Shown: positions 1 through 9,222 of the stretch, in pieces | Layout of the letters: every line of letters starts with the position of its first letter | Numbering within the stretch: the stretch's first letter is position 1 | Assembly (NCBI RefSeq): GCF_022761125.1 | Contig: NZ_JAKWJR010000004.1 | Location: forward strand, 1-64,000 | Direction: 5' to 3' | From: Nocardioides sp. SR21 | GTDB lineage: Bacteria > Actinomycetota > Actinomycetes > Propionibacteriales > Nocardioidaceae | Length of the DNA: 64,000 nt | The notes under the pieces: generated by a model | Told to the model about the DNA's origin: nothing | The model's database searches: none | Seen by the model: the letters and a program-made list of their open reading frames with translations, nothing else | Made by a program: the position numbers and the translations under genes

Positions 1-21
1 CGCGAGGCCAGATTCCATGGG

Positions 22-95
22 CGCCCCCGGCAGGATTCGAACCTGCGACCGTCGGATTAGAAGGCCGATGCTCTATCCAGCTGAGCTACGGAGGC
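22..95 (-). tRNA. tRNA-Arg (anticodon UCU)
   Basis: The reverse strand folds into a complete 74-nt cloverleaf. The acceptor arms GCCTCCG and CGGGGGC pair over seven positions with one G-U, the T arm is GCAGG-TTCGAAT-CCTGC, and the D arm carries AGCTCAGCTGGATAGAGC. The anticodon loop CTTCTAA reads AGA arginine codons, which are rare in this GC-rich genome. No CCA is encoded. It lies downstream of the SulP gene on the same strand. Confidence 0.95.
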
Positions 96-133
96 CGAGG
101 GCGCAAAGCCCGCGGCAAGTATGACTGATCGGC

Positions 134-1801
134 TCAGCGGTTCCGCGCCACCCAGGCGACCGCGTCGTCGAACGCCGCGTCGAGAGCCGCGAAGAACACC
201 GGTGTGCGCAGGACGACGTCCTCCTCGCCGAGCATCTCGGTGAGGCCCGTGCGCGCGAACAGGTCGGCCTGAGCAACGTCCAGGCCGGCGACCATCAGCC
301 GGCACCCCTGGGCGTCGAGGGCATCCGCGCGCTTGCGCAGCGCCTTGAGGATCGTCGAGGAGGGGATGTCCGGCATCGAGCGGGCGTGCAGGATCACGAC
401 CGCGTTGTGCGCGTCCGTGCTGCGCGGCCATTCCTCCTCGAGGCGGGCGACCTCGGCGAACAGCCCGGCGCCCTCGTAGTGGAGCACGGTGACGGCGTCG
501 CTCGGCAGGTCGTCCGGTACGTCGGTGGCGCGCCAGCGGCCGTCGGGCTCGCGGACGAGGGCGGTGAAGCGCCCGCTGCGCTCGGCCCTCACGCAGTAGA
601 GCAACAGCGAGAGCCCGGCGCCGAGGAGGATCGCCTGCTGCAGCGGGAGCTGCGTGGTGGCGAGGAACGTGGCGACCATCCCGGCGGCCGGGAGCCAGCC
701 GGTGCGGAGGACCAGCCGGATGTCCGGCAGCCGCCCGACCACGAGCTCCGCACCGATCACGATCACCAGCCCGCCGATCACCGGCATCGGGATCACCTCG
801 GCGGCGCCCCCGGCGAGCAGCACCACCAGCGTCAGGAAGATGCCCGCGAAGATGCCGGCCCACCGCGTCTGCGCGCCGGCACTGGTCGCGACACCGGTGC
901 GGGAGAGCGAGCCGCCGGTCGGAAGTGCACGGAAGAAGCCGCCCGCGAGGTTCGCCACGCCCTGGGCGGTGAAGTCACCGGAGACGTTGGTACGGCTGCC
1001 GTCCGGGTTCGGTACGGCGGCGCCGATGCCGGCCGCCTGGGCGAGCGCGACCAACGCCACCGCGACCGCGCCGGCGAGCAGGTCCGGCGCCACGTCCGGG
1101 TCCGGGAGGACCGGGAGCGGAAGCCCGCTCGGGATCGTTCCGATGTCCCCGACGGTCTCGACGTCGATGGAGAACACGACGGCCACCGCGGTGACCACGA
1201 CGAGCGCGGCCAGGATCGCGAACGGCTCGAGCCTGGGGACGATCCGCACGACGAACCAGACCGCGACCGTCGCCAGCGTGACCGCCAGGGTGGTCAGCTC
1301 CCAGTCGGCGACGTGCGCGACCGCGTCGACGATCTTCAGGATCGTGTTGTGGGCGTCGGGTCTGTAGCCGGTCGCGTCGTCGATCACGCCGGCGACGATC
1401 TGCAACGCGATGCCGGTGGTGAAGCCGGTCATCACCGCGTTCGACACGAAGCTCATCACCGACCCCAGCCGCAGCAGGCCGAAGATCACCATGATCGCGC
1501 CGACCAGCACCGTCAGGGTCGCGACGTTGTCGATGTCGTTCGGGTCGAGGCCCGCGCTGGAGAGCACGCTCTGCGACGTCAGCGCGATCGCGGAGGTCAG
1601 CGTGGTGGTCATCAGCACGGTGCGCGAGAACAGCGAGCCGACCGTCGTCGGCACCATCCCCGAGTACAGGCCGAGCGCGGGGTTGAAACCGCCGATGCTC
1701 GCGTAGGCCATGCCCTCGGGGATGCTGAACAGCCCGGTCACGAACCCCGCGACGGCGTCCTTCGGCGTCGGGCGTCCCAGCCCCAGCTTCGGTCGGCGCA
1801 C
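134..1801 (-). CDS. SulP family anion (sulfate) transporter with C-terminal STAS domain
   Basis: This is a membrane permease of the SLC26/SulP family, likely importing sulfate or a related anion. The N-terminal part has the family opening GFVTGLFSIPEGMAYASIGG followed by about ten hydrophobic segments to about residue 410. A STAS domain occupies roughly residues 435-545 (starting near VTVLHYEGAGLF). GTG at 1801 is preferred because GAGAGG lies 8 nt upstream. An in-frame ATG at 1864 would make 576 aa but would run through the palindrome at 1834-1854. It is divergent from an alkylsulfatase, which suggests sulfate scavenging. The substrate is inferred from family and neighbour only. Confidence 0.85.
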   Translation of the reverse strand: MRRPKLGLGRPTPKDAVAGFVTGLFSIPEGMAYASIGGFNPALGLYSGMVPTTVGSLFSRTVLMTTTLTSAIALTSQSVLSSAGLDPNDIDNVATLTVLVGAIMVIFGLLRLGSVMSFVSNAVMTGFTTGIALQIVAGVIDDATGYRPDAHNTILKIVDAVAHVADWELTTLAVTLATVAVWFVVRIVPRLEPFAILAALVVVTAVAVVFSIDVETVGDIGTIPSGLPLPVLPDPDVAPDLLAGAVAVALVALAQAAGIGAAVPNPDGSRTNVSGDFTAQGVANLAGGFFRALPTGGSLSRTGVATSAGAQTRWAGIFAGIFLTLVVLLAGGAAEVIPMPVIGGLVIVIGAELVVGRLPDIRLVLRTGWLPAAGMVATFLATTQLPLQQAILLGAGLSLLLYCVRAERSGRFTALVREPDGRWRATDVPDDLPSDAVTVLHYEGAGLFAEVARLEEEWPRSTDAHNAVVILHARSMPDIPSSTILKALRKRADALDAQGCRLMVAGLDVAQADLFARTGLTEMLGEEDVVLRTPVFFAALDAAFDDAVAWVARNR

Positions 1802-1833
1802 CCGCCCACCCTCTCGGCCGGATGAACACTTCA

Positions 1834-1854
1834 CGTCACCCAGTTCGGGTGACG
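1834..1854. promoter_or_regulatory. Perfect palindrome between divergent sulfur genes (candidate operator)
   Basis: CGTCACCC-AGTTC-GGGTGACG is an 8-bp perfect inverted repeat with a 5-nt spacer in the 86-bp gap between the SulP transporter and the alkylsulfatase. It lies about 20 bp upstream of the sulfatase -10-like TAGCGT, a position suited to one regulator serving both genes. No protein is assigned. Confidence 0.5.
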
Positions 1855-1874
1855 CGAGCGCCATACGCCCTCCC

Positions 1875-1880
1875 TAGCGT
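1875..1880 (+). promoter_or_regulatory. -10-like hexamer TAGCGT of the alkylsulfatase
   Basis: TAGCGT ends 7 nt before the ATG at 1888, leaving no room for a ribosome binding site. This implies transcription starting at or next to the start codon (leaderless mRNA). Confidence 0.45.
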
Positions 1881-1887
1881 CGAGGCC

Positions 1888-3687
1888 ATGGCACTCGACT
1901 ACTCGGACCGGACTGACTTCGACAACGCGACGCGGGGACTCGTCGCCCGCCTCGAGCCGGCGCAGGTCGCCAAGGCCGACGGCAGCCCCGTGTACGACGC
2001 CGACGTCTACGCGCGGGTGACCGCGGGCGACTGCCCGGACACCGTGAACCCGAGCTTCTGGCGGCAGAGCCAGCTCACCGCGATCCAGGGACTCTTCGAG
2101 GTCACCGACGGCATCTACCAGCTGCGCGGCATCGACCTCTCGAACATGACGATCGTCGAGGGCGACGCCGGCATCATCGTGATCGACCCGCTGATCTCCG
2201 CCGAGGTCGCGGCGGCCGGGCTCGCGCTCTACCGCCGGCACCGGGGCGAGCGTGAGGTCACGGCGGTGATATACACGCACTCGCACATCGACCACTTCGG
2301 TGGCGTGCTCGGTGTCGTCGACGCCGACACCGACGTCCCGATCGTGGCGCCGGCCGGCTTCCTCGACCACGCCGTGTCTGAGAACGTGTACGCCGGCACC
2401 GCGATGCTGCGCCGCGGGATCTACCACACCGGCATGGGCCTGCCGGTCAGCGCGGAGGGCACGCTCGGTGTGGGCCTCGGGTCCGGCAGCTCGACCGGGA
2501 CCACCAGCCTGCTCGCCCCGACCCTGGACATCACGCACACCGGCCAGGAGGAGGTGCTCGACGGGGTCCGGATCGTGTTCCAGATGACGCCCGGCACCGA
2601 GGCGCCGTCCGAGATGAACTTCCACTTCCCGGACCGGCGTGCGCTCTGCCTGGCCGAGAACGCCACCCACACGCTGCACAACATCCTCACCCTGCGCGGC
2701 GCCGAGGTGCGCGACGCACGCGGCTGGTCGCGCTACATCGCCGAGGCGATCGAGCTCTTCGCCGACGACACCGACGTCGCCTTCGCCTCCCACCACTGGC
2801 CGACCTGGGACCGCGAGAACATCGTCCGGTTCCTCACCGAGCAGCGCGACCTCTACGCCTACCTGCACGACCAGACGCTCCGGCTGCTCAACAAGGGCTA
2901 CGTCGGCGCCGAGATCGCCGAGATGTTCGAGCTGTCGCCGGGCCTCGACTCCGCCTGGCACGGCCGCGGCTACTACGGCTCGATCAGCCACAACGTGAAG
3001 GCGGTCTACCAGCGCTATCTCGGCTGGTACGACGGCAACCCGGCGCACCTGTGGCAGCACCCGCCCGAGGCGCTGGCGGCGCGCTACGTCGACGTCATCG
3101 GCGGCGTCGACGCGACCGTCGCCAAGGCGCGGGAGTACGCCGACTCCGGGGACCTGCGCTTCGCCACCGAGCTCGCGAACCACGCGCTGTTCGCCGACCC
3201 GCGGCACCAGGGTGCGCTGGACCTCCAGACCGAGCTGTTCACGAAGCTGGGGTACGGCTCGGAGTGCGGGACCTGGCGCAACAACTTCCTCACCGCGGCG
3301 GCGGAGCTCAGCGAGGGGCCGATCGCGATGAAGACCGACGCCAGCGGGATGATGGCCGCGCTCACGATCACCCAGCTCTTCGACAGCGTCGCGATCCGCA
3401 TCGACGCGCAGAAGGCGGGGAGCACGTCCGTCTCGGTGCGGTGGCACTTCACCGACCGCGACGAGACCTACCGGATGGAGCTCTCGAACGGCGTGCTCGT
3501 GCACTTCCCGACCCAGAAGGACCACGCGGCCGACCTCGTCGTCACGCTCACCAAGCCGCAGCTGCTCGCGCTGCTGGGTGGAGCGGGCAACGACGGCGTC
3601 GGGTTCGAGGGCGACCCGGCGACCCTGGGCACGATCCTGTCGGTGCTGGACGACCCGGACCCGGCGTTCAACATCGTGATCCCCTGA
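1888..3687 (+). CDS. Alkyl/aryl-sulfatase, metallo-beta-lactamase fold (SdsA1/BDS1 type)
   Basis: Predicted to hydrolyse alkyl sulfate esters such as SDS, releasing sulfate and an alcohol. The 599-aa protein has the metallo-beta-lactamase zinc motif THSHIDHFGG near residue 130, and the sulfatase-specific segment AENATHTLHN near residue 256. A helical dimerisation region follows, and a C-terminal SCP2-like lipid-binding domain runs from about residue 470 to the end. Length and order fit the family. ATG 1888 is chosen because it matches the family start MALDYSDR and sits just after a -10-like hexamer; an ATG at 1822 adds 22 unconserved residues. No secretion signal is evident, so a cytoplasmic enzyme is likely. 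Confidence 0.9.
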   Translation: MALDYSDRTDFDNATRGLVARLEPAQVAKADGSPVYDADVYARVTAGDCPDTVNPSFWRQSQLTAIQGLFEVTDGIYQLRGIDLSNMTIVEGDAGIIVIDPLISAEVAAAGLALYRRHRGEREVTAVIYTHSHIDHFGGVLGVVDADTDVPIVAPAGFLDHAVSENVYAGTAMLRRGIYHTGMGLPVSAEGTLGVGLGSGSSTGTTSLLAPTLDITHTGQEEVLDGVRIVFQMTPGTEAPSEMNFHFPDRRALCLAENATHTLHNILTLRGAEVRDARGWSRYIAEAIELFADDTDVAFASHHWPTWDRENIVRFLTEQRDLYAYLHDQTLRLLNKGYVGAEIAEMFELSPGLDSAWHGRGYYGSISHNVKAVYQRYLGWYDGNPAHLWQHPPEALAARYVDVIGGVDATVAKAREYADSGDLRFATELANHALFADPRHQGALDLQTELFTKLGYGSECGTWRNNFLTAAAELSEGPIAMKTDASGMMAALTITQLFDSVAIRIDAQKAGSTSVSVRWHFTDRDETYRMELSNGVLVHFPTQKDHAADLVVTLTKPQLLALLGGAGNDGVGFEGDPATLGTILSVLDDPDPAFNIVIP

Positions 3688-3744
3688 CGGAAGCCGTCAT
3701 CGGGGCCGCTGATCGGCACGGGGCCGACAGGTTCTGACCTGCGA

Positions 3745-3789
3745 CCGCCCGGCATTCGTCCACGTAACGAGACGGTGCCGGGCGGTTTT
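3745..3789 (+). terminator. Intrinsic terminator after the alkylsulfatase
   Basis: CCGCCCGGCA (3745-3754) pairs perfectly with TGCCGGGCGG (3776-3785) and is followed by TTTT. It lies about 60 nt after the sulfatase stop and separates it from the ABC operon. Confidence 0.85.
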
Positions 3790-3865
3790 GCGCTCGGCCC
3801 GGTGTTACGGACAAGTAACCCCCACTAACCCCTTGTCGTCGGCAACGAGGTCGTGGTTCTCTCTC

Positions 3866-3898
3866 CGGCTATATCGTATAAACTAGCCGATCTACGAT
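3866..3898. promoter_or_regulatory. Overlapping inverted repeats upstream of the ABC operon (candidate operator/promoter)
   Basis: Two interleaved inverted repeats lie in an unusually AT-rich patch: CGGCTA (3866-3871) with TAGCCG (3884-3889), and ATCGTA (3873-3878) with TACGAT (3893-3898). They include TATAAACT-like sequence that could be a -10 element. Position just upstream of the binding-protein gene suggests regulation of the transporter operon. The regulator is unknown. Confidence 0.5.
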
Positions 3899-3923
3899 TC
3901 GGCCCTGACTGATGGGTGTTCGT

Positions 3924-5465
3924 ATGCGCGTGGTCAGTTCCCCCTCCTCCCGCCGGGCGAAAGCCACCGTTCTCGGTGTCGCCTCGCTCGCTCTCACCGT
4001 CGTGCTGAGTGGCTGCGGCGGCTCCGACGACACGGCCTCCGGCGGCGGCGAGGAGGTGACCGACGCGCACGTCACGCTGGCGAGCACGGCGATCACCAAC
4101 AGCCTCGACCCGGCCGCCGCGCTGTCGTCGGTCGGCCGCACCTACACCAAGCAGGTCTTCGACCAGCTCGTGGTCTTCAACGAGGCGGGCGAGATCCAGC
4201 CCAGCCTCGCCACGGAGTGGGAGCGCGTCGACGACACCACGATGGAGTTCACGCTGCGTGACGACGTCACGTTCAGCAGCGGCGCCGCCCTCGACGCCGA
4301 GGCCGTGGCGGCCAACGTCACCCGGGTCCTGTCCGGGGACCCGGCGTACGCCACCGTCGCCGGTCGTCTCGCGACCGTCGCCAGCGCCGAGGCGGTCGGC
4401 GAGGACGTCGTCCGCGTGGTCACCAACGCCCCCGACCCGATCCTGCTGAACCGCATGTCGCTCTTCGACATCGTCGACCCGGCCACGTTCGGCGACGACC
4501 GTCCGGCCGGCTCCGGCCCGTTCGAGGTCACCGAGTACGAGGAGGGCGTCAAGGTCGAGCTCACCCGCAACGAGGACTCGTGGCGGCCGAGCGAGTCGGT
4601 CAAGGACCTGACCATCCAGGCGATCCCGAACCCGACCACGCTCGCCAGCGCGCTGCGCACCGGCGCCGTCGACGCGGTCTTCGGCCTGCCGGCCGACGTC
4701 GTCACCCAGCTCGAGGGCAACGGCTTCGAGACCACCTCGATGCCGGCCGGCTCGTCGGCCATCACCAGCCTGATCGCCGACGTCGAGCCGAAGCTCGAGG
4801 ACCCCCGTGTCCGTGAGGCGATCAACCTGGCGGTCAACCGCGAGGAGTTCGTGGACGCCGCGCTCGGCGGCTTCGGCACGCCGAACGGCAGCCAGCTCCT
4901 GCAGGAGGGCTACTTCGGGTACGACGACTCGCTGCCGTCGTACGAGTACGACCTCGACCGCGCCGAGGAGCTCATCGCCGAGGCCGGCGCCGAGGGCCTC
5001 GAGCTCCCGATCGCGACCACCGCACTGTTCAAGGCCCCGGCCGAGGCCGTGGCCGGCTACCTCAACGCGGTCGGCTTCAAGAGCGAGGTCGTGATCCAGG
5101 ACCTGTCGGCGTTCATCCCGACGCTGCTCCAGCAGAGCGAGTACCCGCTGCTGTACTGGCAGACCGACTACTACGACCTGCGCGACATCACCTCGGTCGC
5201 GCGCTTCGGCCCGACGGCGCCCGGCCAGCAGGCGCACATCCCGGTCAACGACTACCAGGACCTGTACGTCAAGCAGACCACCGAGCTGGACGAGGACGCC
5301 CGCGAGGCCGACATCCAGTCGATGGCGAGCATCCTCAACGAGGAGGCCGGCGTGCTGTTCCTGGCCTGGCCGGACACGGTGTACTCGTCGGCGCCCCGGG
5401 TCGGGGAGCTGCCCCTGGGCGGCGACAGCCTGATCCGCGCCGAGGCCATCGTCGTCACCGAGTGA
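3924..5465 (+). CDS. ABC transporter substrate-binding lipoprotein, family 5 (peptide/nickel type)
   Basis: The solute receptor of an ABC importer, anchored outside the membrane by lipidation. A signal peptide ends in lipobox LSGC with the lipidated Cys near residue 31. The mature protein has the family 5 hallmarks: NSLDPAAALSSVGRTYTKQV near the start, a segment giving LATEWERVDDTTMEFTLRDD, and DPRVREAINLAVNREEFVD in the middle. ATG 3924 has GGGTG upstream; ATG 3912 (four more residues) is also possible. It is the first gene of a five-gene operon with two permeases and two ATPases. The substrate (peptide, nickel chelate or other) cannot be read from the sequence. Confidence 0.9.
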   Translation: MRVVSSPSSRRAKATVLGVASLALTVVLSGCGGSDDTASGGGEEVTDAHVTLASTAITNSLDPAAALSSVGRTYTKQVFDQLVVFNEAGEIQPSLATEWERVDDTTMEFTLRDDVTFSSGAALDAEAVAANVTRVLSGDPAYATVAGRLATVASAEAVGEDVVRVVTNAPDPILLNRMSLFDIVDPATFGDDRPAGSGPFEVTEYEEGVKVELTRNEDSWRPSESVKDLTIQAIPNPTTLASALRTGAVDAVFGLPADVVTQLEGNGFETTSMPAGSSAITSLIADVEPKLEDPRVREAINLAVNREEFVDAALGGFGTPNGSQLLQEGYFGYDDSLPSYEYDLDRAEELIAEAGAEGLELPIATTALFKAPAEAVAGYLNAVGFKSEVVIQDLSAFIPTLLQQSEYPLLYWQTDYYDLRDITSVARFGPTAPGQQAHIPVNDYQDLYVKQTTELDEDAREADIQSMASILNEEAGVLFLAWPDTVYSSAPRVGELPLGGDSLIRAEAIVVTE

Positions 5466-5472
5466 TCGCCGG

Positions 5473-6465
5473 ATGAGCACTGACGTGACGGGGGTGTCGC
5501 CGACCGCTGCTGCGGCCGGCGGCGCCCCCGCGCGTCGCCGCCCGAGGCTCGGCCCGGTGGCGACGACCGCACTCCGCCTGGTCCTCACGCTGCTGGGCCT
5601 GCTCACCCTGCTGTTCTTCCTCGTCCGGCTCAGCGGTGACCCCGCCGCGGTGCTCGCCGGGCCGTCGGCCACCTCCGAGCAGCTGGAGGAGATCCGCACC
5701 GGCCTGGGCCTCGACGAGCCCCTGCTCTCGCAGTACGTCGCGTTCCTCGGCGACATGCTGCGCCTCGACTTCGGCGAGTCGGTCTTCACCGGTGAGCCTG
5801 CGCTGGACTCCGTGCTCGCGGTGCTCCCCGCGACCCTGATCCTCGTCGTGACCACGGTCGTGACCTCGGTCGTCGTCGGCATCCCGTGCGGCGTGCTGCT
5901 CGCCCGCGCCGGCCGGGTGGCCCGCCGCGGCGTGAGCTTCGCGATGACGCTGGCGCAGGCCGTGCCGTCGTTCGTGCTCGGCGTCGGGCTCATCTTCGTC
6001 TTCGCGGTGAACCTCGGCTGGCTGCCCGCGTTCGGCAGCGGCACGCCGGCCACGCTGGTGATGCCGACCATCGCCCTGGCCGCCTTCGCGGTGGCGCGTA
6101 CGGCGCGCATGGTCGCGGCCGAGCTCGAGCAGGGCGAGGACCACGACTACCTGCGGACGGCGTACGCCAAGGGCGCCTCGTCGCGCCGGGTCCTGTGGCG
6201 CCACGCGCTGCCCAACGCGCTGCCGGCCGTCGCGTCGGCGATCGTCGTCGAGGTGTCGTACCTGCTCTCCGGTGCGGTCGTCGTCGAGGTGCTGTTCGCC
6301 TACAACGGCATCGGCAAGCGGCTCGTCGACGCGATCTTCGCGCGCGACTACCCCGTGGTGCAGGCCGCCGTCTTCGTGATCGGAGTCTTCGTGATCGTGG
6401 TCAACCTGATCGGCGACGCGCTGGTCCGCGTCATCGACCCGCGGACGACCCGGGGATCGGCATGA
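5473..6465 (+). CDS. ABC transporter permease (DppB/OppB type)
   Basis: The first inner-membrane channel subunit of the importer, 330 aa. It has an N-terminal helix (LRLVLTLLGLLTLLFFLVRL), an extracytoplasmic loop with LGLDEPLLSQYVAFLGDMLR typical of DppB/OppB, and five further helices. The EAA-like loop that contacts the ATPases lies near DYLRTAYAKGASSRRVLWRH. It begins 7 nt after the binding protein and overlaps the next permease gene by ATGA, implying translational coupling. Confidence 0.92.
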   Translation: MSTDVTGVSPTAAAAGGAPARRRPRLGPVATTALRLVLTLLGLLTLLFFLVRLSGDPAAVLAGPSATSEQLEEIRTGLGLDEPLLSQYVAFLGDMLRLDFGESVFTGEPALDSVLAVLPATLILVVTTVVTSVVVGIPCGVLLARAGRVARRGVSFAMTLAQAVPSFVLGVGLIFVFAVNLGWLPAFGSGTPATLVMPTIALAAFAVARTARMVAAELEQGEDHDYLRTAYAKGASSRRVLWRHALPNALPAVASAIVVEVSYLLSGAVVVEVLFAYNGIGKRLVDAIFARDYPVVQAAVFVIGVFVIVVNLIGDALVRVIDPRTTRGSA

Positions 6466-7325
6466 GCCGCCGGTCCGCGAACCTCTCGCTCTGGCTGTCG
6501 CTGGGCACGCTGCTGGCGATCACGCTGGCCTGCTTCCTCGGCTCGGCGCTGCTGCCGGACGACGCCGGCGAACAGGCGCTGTCCGAGCGGCTCCGGCCGC
6601 CGTTCTGGTCGCCGGACGCGCTGGCAGGCAGCCCGCTCGGCACCGACGCGTTCGGCCGCGACATGCTCGCCCGCACGCTCGAGGGCGGCCGCGTGTCGCT
6701 CGAGGTCGGGTTCGGCGCCGCCACCGGCGCGGTGCTCATCGGGACGCTGCTCGGGGTGGTCGCCGGCTTCTGGGGCGGCTGGCTCGACCGTATCGTGATG
6801 GCGCTGGCCGACGTGTGGCTGGCGTTCCCGTTCCTGGTGATCGCGCTCGCGACCGTCGCCGTCGTCGGCTCCGACCTGCCGGTGCTGATCGCGCTCCTCA
6901 CCCTCGGCGGCTGGGTGCTGCCGACCCGCGTCACCCGCACCATCGCGCAACGGGTGCGCAGCGAGGACTACGTCGTCGCCGCGGCCGGCGCGGGCGCGAG
7001 CGACGCCTACCTGATGCGCCGGCACGTGCTGCCGCAGGCGCTGCCGGTCGTGCTCGTCGTCTGGTCGTTCACCGTCGGCGCGCTGGTCGTGATCGAGGGC
7101 GCGCTGTCGTTCCTCGGTCTCGGCGTGAAGCCGCCGACGCCGTCGTGGGGAAACATCATGAGCGACGGCACGGTCTACCTCGACACGGCGTGGTGGATCG
7201 CCGCCTGGCCCGCCACGATGATCGTGCTGACGGTCATCTGCGCCAACGGCCTGGGCAACGGGCTGCGGCGCCGGTGGGCCACGCCGGACACCAGCCGCGT
7301 CGGTGAGAAGGCGGCGGCGCGATGA
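6462..7325 (+). CDS. ABC transporter permease (DppC/OppC type)
   Basis: The second channel subunit, 287 aa. An N-terminal helix is followed by the DppC signature region LGTDAFGRDMLARTLEGGRV near residue 55-75. Later comes the EAA loop DYVVAAAGAGASDAYLMRRH and the conserved FLGLGVKPPTPSWGNIMSDG. The start codon overlaps the previous stop (ATGA) and the stop overlaps the ATPase start in the same way. It probably forms a heterodimeric pore with the preceding permease. Confidence 0.92.
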   Translation: MSRRSANLSLWLSLGTLLAITLACFLGSALLPDDAGEQALSERLRPPFWSPDALAGSPLGTDAFGRDMLARTLEGGRVSLEVGFGAATGAVLIGTLLGVVAGFWGGWLDRIVMALADVWLAFPFLVIALATVAVVGSDLPVLIALLTLGGWVLPTRVTRTIAQRVRSEDYVVAAAGAGASDAYLMRRHVLPQALPVVLVVWSFTVGALVVIEGALSFLGLGVKPPTPSWGNIMSDGTVYLDTAWWIAAWPATMIVLTVICANGLGNGLRRRWATPDTSRVGEKAAAR

Positions 7326-8302
7326 CCGACGTGCTCTCCATCGAGGACCTCTGGGTCGAGGCCGGGGACCCGCGCGACCCGGTCACGCTGGTGCGTGGCG
7401 TCAGCCTCAGCGTCGAGGCCGGGTCGGTCGTCGGGCTGGTCGGCGAGTCCGGCTCCGGCAAGACCGTCACCTGCATGGCGTCGCTCGGCCTGGCCGGTCG
7501 CGGCGTCCGGATCACCCGCGGCTCCGTGCGACTCGGCGGCACCGAGCTGGTCGGCGCCGACGAGCCCACGATGCGCCGCGTCCGTGGCGGCGTCGTCGGG
7601 ACCGTGTTCCAGGACCCGCTCGGCGCGCTCAACCCACTCCAGCGCGTCGGCGACCAGATCGCCGAAGCGGTCCAGCTCCACCGCGGCGGACGGCGTCGTG
7701 CGCACCGTGACCGCGTCGTGCACCTGCTCACCCAGGTCGGGGTACCGGACCCGGCGCGACGGGCGCGGGCGTACCCGCACGAGCTGTCCGGCGGCATGCG
7801 CCAACGCGTCGCGATCGCGATGGCGCTGGCCAACGACCCCTCGTTGGTGGTCGCCGACGAGCCGACCACCGCGCTCGACGTCACCGTGCAGGCGCAGGTG
7901 CTCGACGTGATCCGCCGGGCCACCAAGGACGACGGGCGCGCCGCGCTGATCATCACCCACGACCTCGGGCTGGTGGCCGAGGTCGCCGACCGGGTCGCGG
8001 TGATGTACGCCGGCCAGATCGTCGAGAAGGGCAGCGTCGCCGAGGTGTTCGCGGCGCCACGGCACCCGTACACGCAGGGGCTGCTCGCGAGCCGGCCGGC
8101 GCTCGAGCCGGGACGCCGCCGGCTCAGCGCGATGGGCGGGCGCCCGCCGCTGCCCGGCAGCTGGCCCGTCGGCTGCGCGTTCGCCCCGCGGTGCCCGGTC
8201 GCCGTCGAGGCCTGTACGACGCCGCCGCCGGTCGACCAGTCCGACGGCCGGTGGTCGCGCTGCTGGCACCCGCAGGTCGAGTCCATGGAGGGAGTGTCAT
8301 GA
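7322..8302 (+). CDS. ABC transporter ATP-binding protein (DppD/OppD type)
   Basis: Cytoplasmic ATPase, 326 aa. Walker A is GESGSGKT near residue 41, the Q-loop is in VFQDPLGALNPL, the signature is LSGGMRQR near 155, and Walker B is LVVADEPTTALD near 180, followed by the switch His in ITHDLGL. The oligopeptide/dipeptide C-terminal extension is present, with PVGCAFAPRCP, where family members often bind an iron-sulfur cluster. It is coupled to both neighbours by ATGA overlaps. Confidence 0.93.
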   Translation: MTDVLSIEDLWVEAGDPRDPVTLVRGVSLSVEAGSVVGLVGESGSGKTVTCMASLGLAGRGVRITRGSVRLGGTELVGADEPTMRRVRGGVVGTVFQDPLGALNPLQRVGDQIAEAVQLHRGGRRRAHRDRVVHLLTQVGVPDPARRARAYPHELSGGMRQRVAIAMALANDPSLVVADEPTTALDVTVQAQVLDVIRRATKDDGRAALIITHDLGLVAEVADRVAVMYAGQIVEKGSVAEVFAAPRHPYTQGLLASRPALEPGRRRLSAMGGRPPLPGSWPVGCAFAPRCPVAVEACTTPPPVDQSDGRWSRCWHPQVESMEGVS

Positions 8303-9222
8303 GCCCGGTACTGGAGCTGGACGCCGTCGCGAAGCGGTACGCCGTCGGCGGCCGGACCCTGACCGCGGTCGACGGCGTCAGCCTGCGGATCGAGGCGGGG
8401 GAGACCTACGCGCTGGTCGGCGAGAGCGGCTGCGGGAAGTCGACGCTGGCCCGCATCGCGGCGATGCTCGGCGGCACCGATGAGGGCCGGGTGCGCTGGT
8501 CGGGCAAGGAGGTCTCCCACCTCGGCCGCCGCCGGATCCGCGCCGAGCGGTCCCACACGCAGTTCGTGTTCCAGGACCCGTCGGCGGCGCTGTCGCCGCG
8601 GATGACCGTCGGTGAGGCCGTGGCCGAGCCCTTCACGATCACCGGGCGCAGCGGCGACGTACCGGCCCTGCTGCACGCGGTCGGCCTGGACGAGGCGCTG
8701 GCCGCGCGCTATCCCGCCCAGCTCAGCGGCGGCCAGCGGCAGCGGGTCGTGATCGCGCGGGCGCTCGCGCTGGAGCCGCGGCTGCTGGTGCTCGACGAGC
8801 CGGTCGCCTCGCTCGACGTGTCGGTGCAGGCGCAGGTGCTCAACCTGCTCGCGGACCTGCAGGAGGAGCGGGCGATCTCGTACCTCCTCATCGCCCACGA
8901 CCTCGCGGTCGTGAGCAGCGTCGCCGACCGGATCGGCGTGATGTACCTCGGCCGCGTGGTCGAGGAGGGGCCGGCCACCGAGGTCGTCGCCCGGCCGCGC
9001 CACCCGTACACGCAGCTGCTGATCGCCTCGGCGCCGCGGCGCGACCCGGGGGAGCGGGTCGAGCGGATCGTGGTGTCCGGCGACCCGCCGAGCCCCCTCG
9101 ACCTGCCGCCGGGCTGCGCGTTCGCGTCGCGGTGTCCCGCCGCCACGGCGGTGTGCCTGACGCAGGCCCCGCCGCCCCGAGAGCTCGACGGCGTGACCGT
9201 GCGGTGCCACCACGCCGCGTGA
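8299..9222 (+). CDS. ABC transporter ATP-binding protein (DppF/OppF type)
   Basis: Second ATPase of the importer, 307 aa. Walker A is GESGCGKST near residue 41, the signature LSGGQRQR near 141, and Walker B LLVLDEPVASLD near 165. The C-terminal family extension carries PPGCAFASRCP. The start is ATG 8299 inside an ATGA overlap with the previous gene; an upstream in-frame start would run deep into that gene and is rejected. It is the last gene of the operon; no clear terminator hairpin was found before 9341. Confidence 0.93.
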   Translation: MSPVLELDAVAKRYAVGGRTLTAVDGVSLRIEAGETYALVGESGCGKSTLARIAAMLGGTDEGRVRWSGKEVSHLGRRRIRAERSHTQFVFQDPSAALSPRMTVGEAVAEPFTITGRSGDVPALLHAVGLDEALAARYPAQLSGGQRQRVVIARALALEPRLLVLDEPVASLDVSVQAQVLNLLADLQEERAISYLLIAHDLAVVSSVADRIGVMYLGRVVEEGPATEVVARPRHPYTQLLIASAPRRDPGERVERIVVSGDPPSPLDLPPGCAFASRCPAATAVCLTQAPPPRELDGVTVRCHHAA

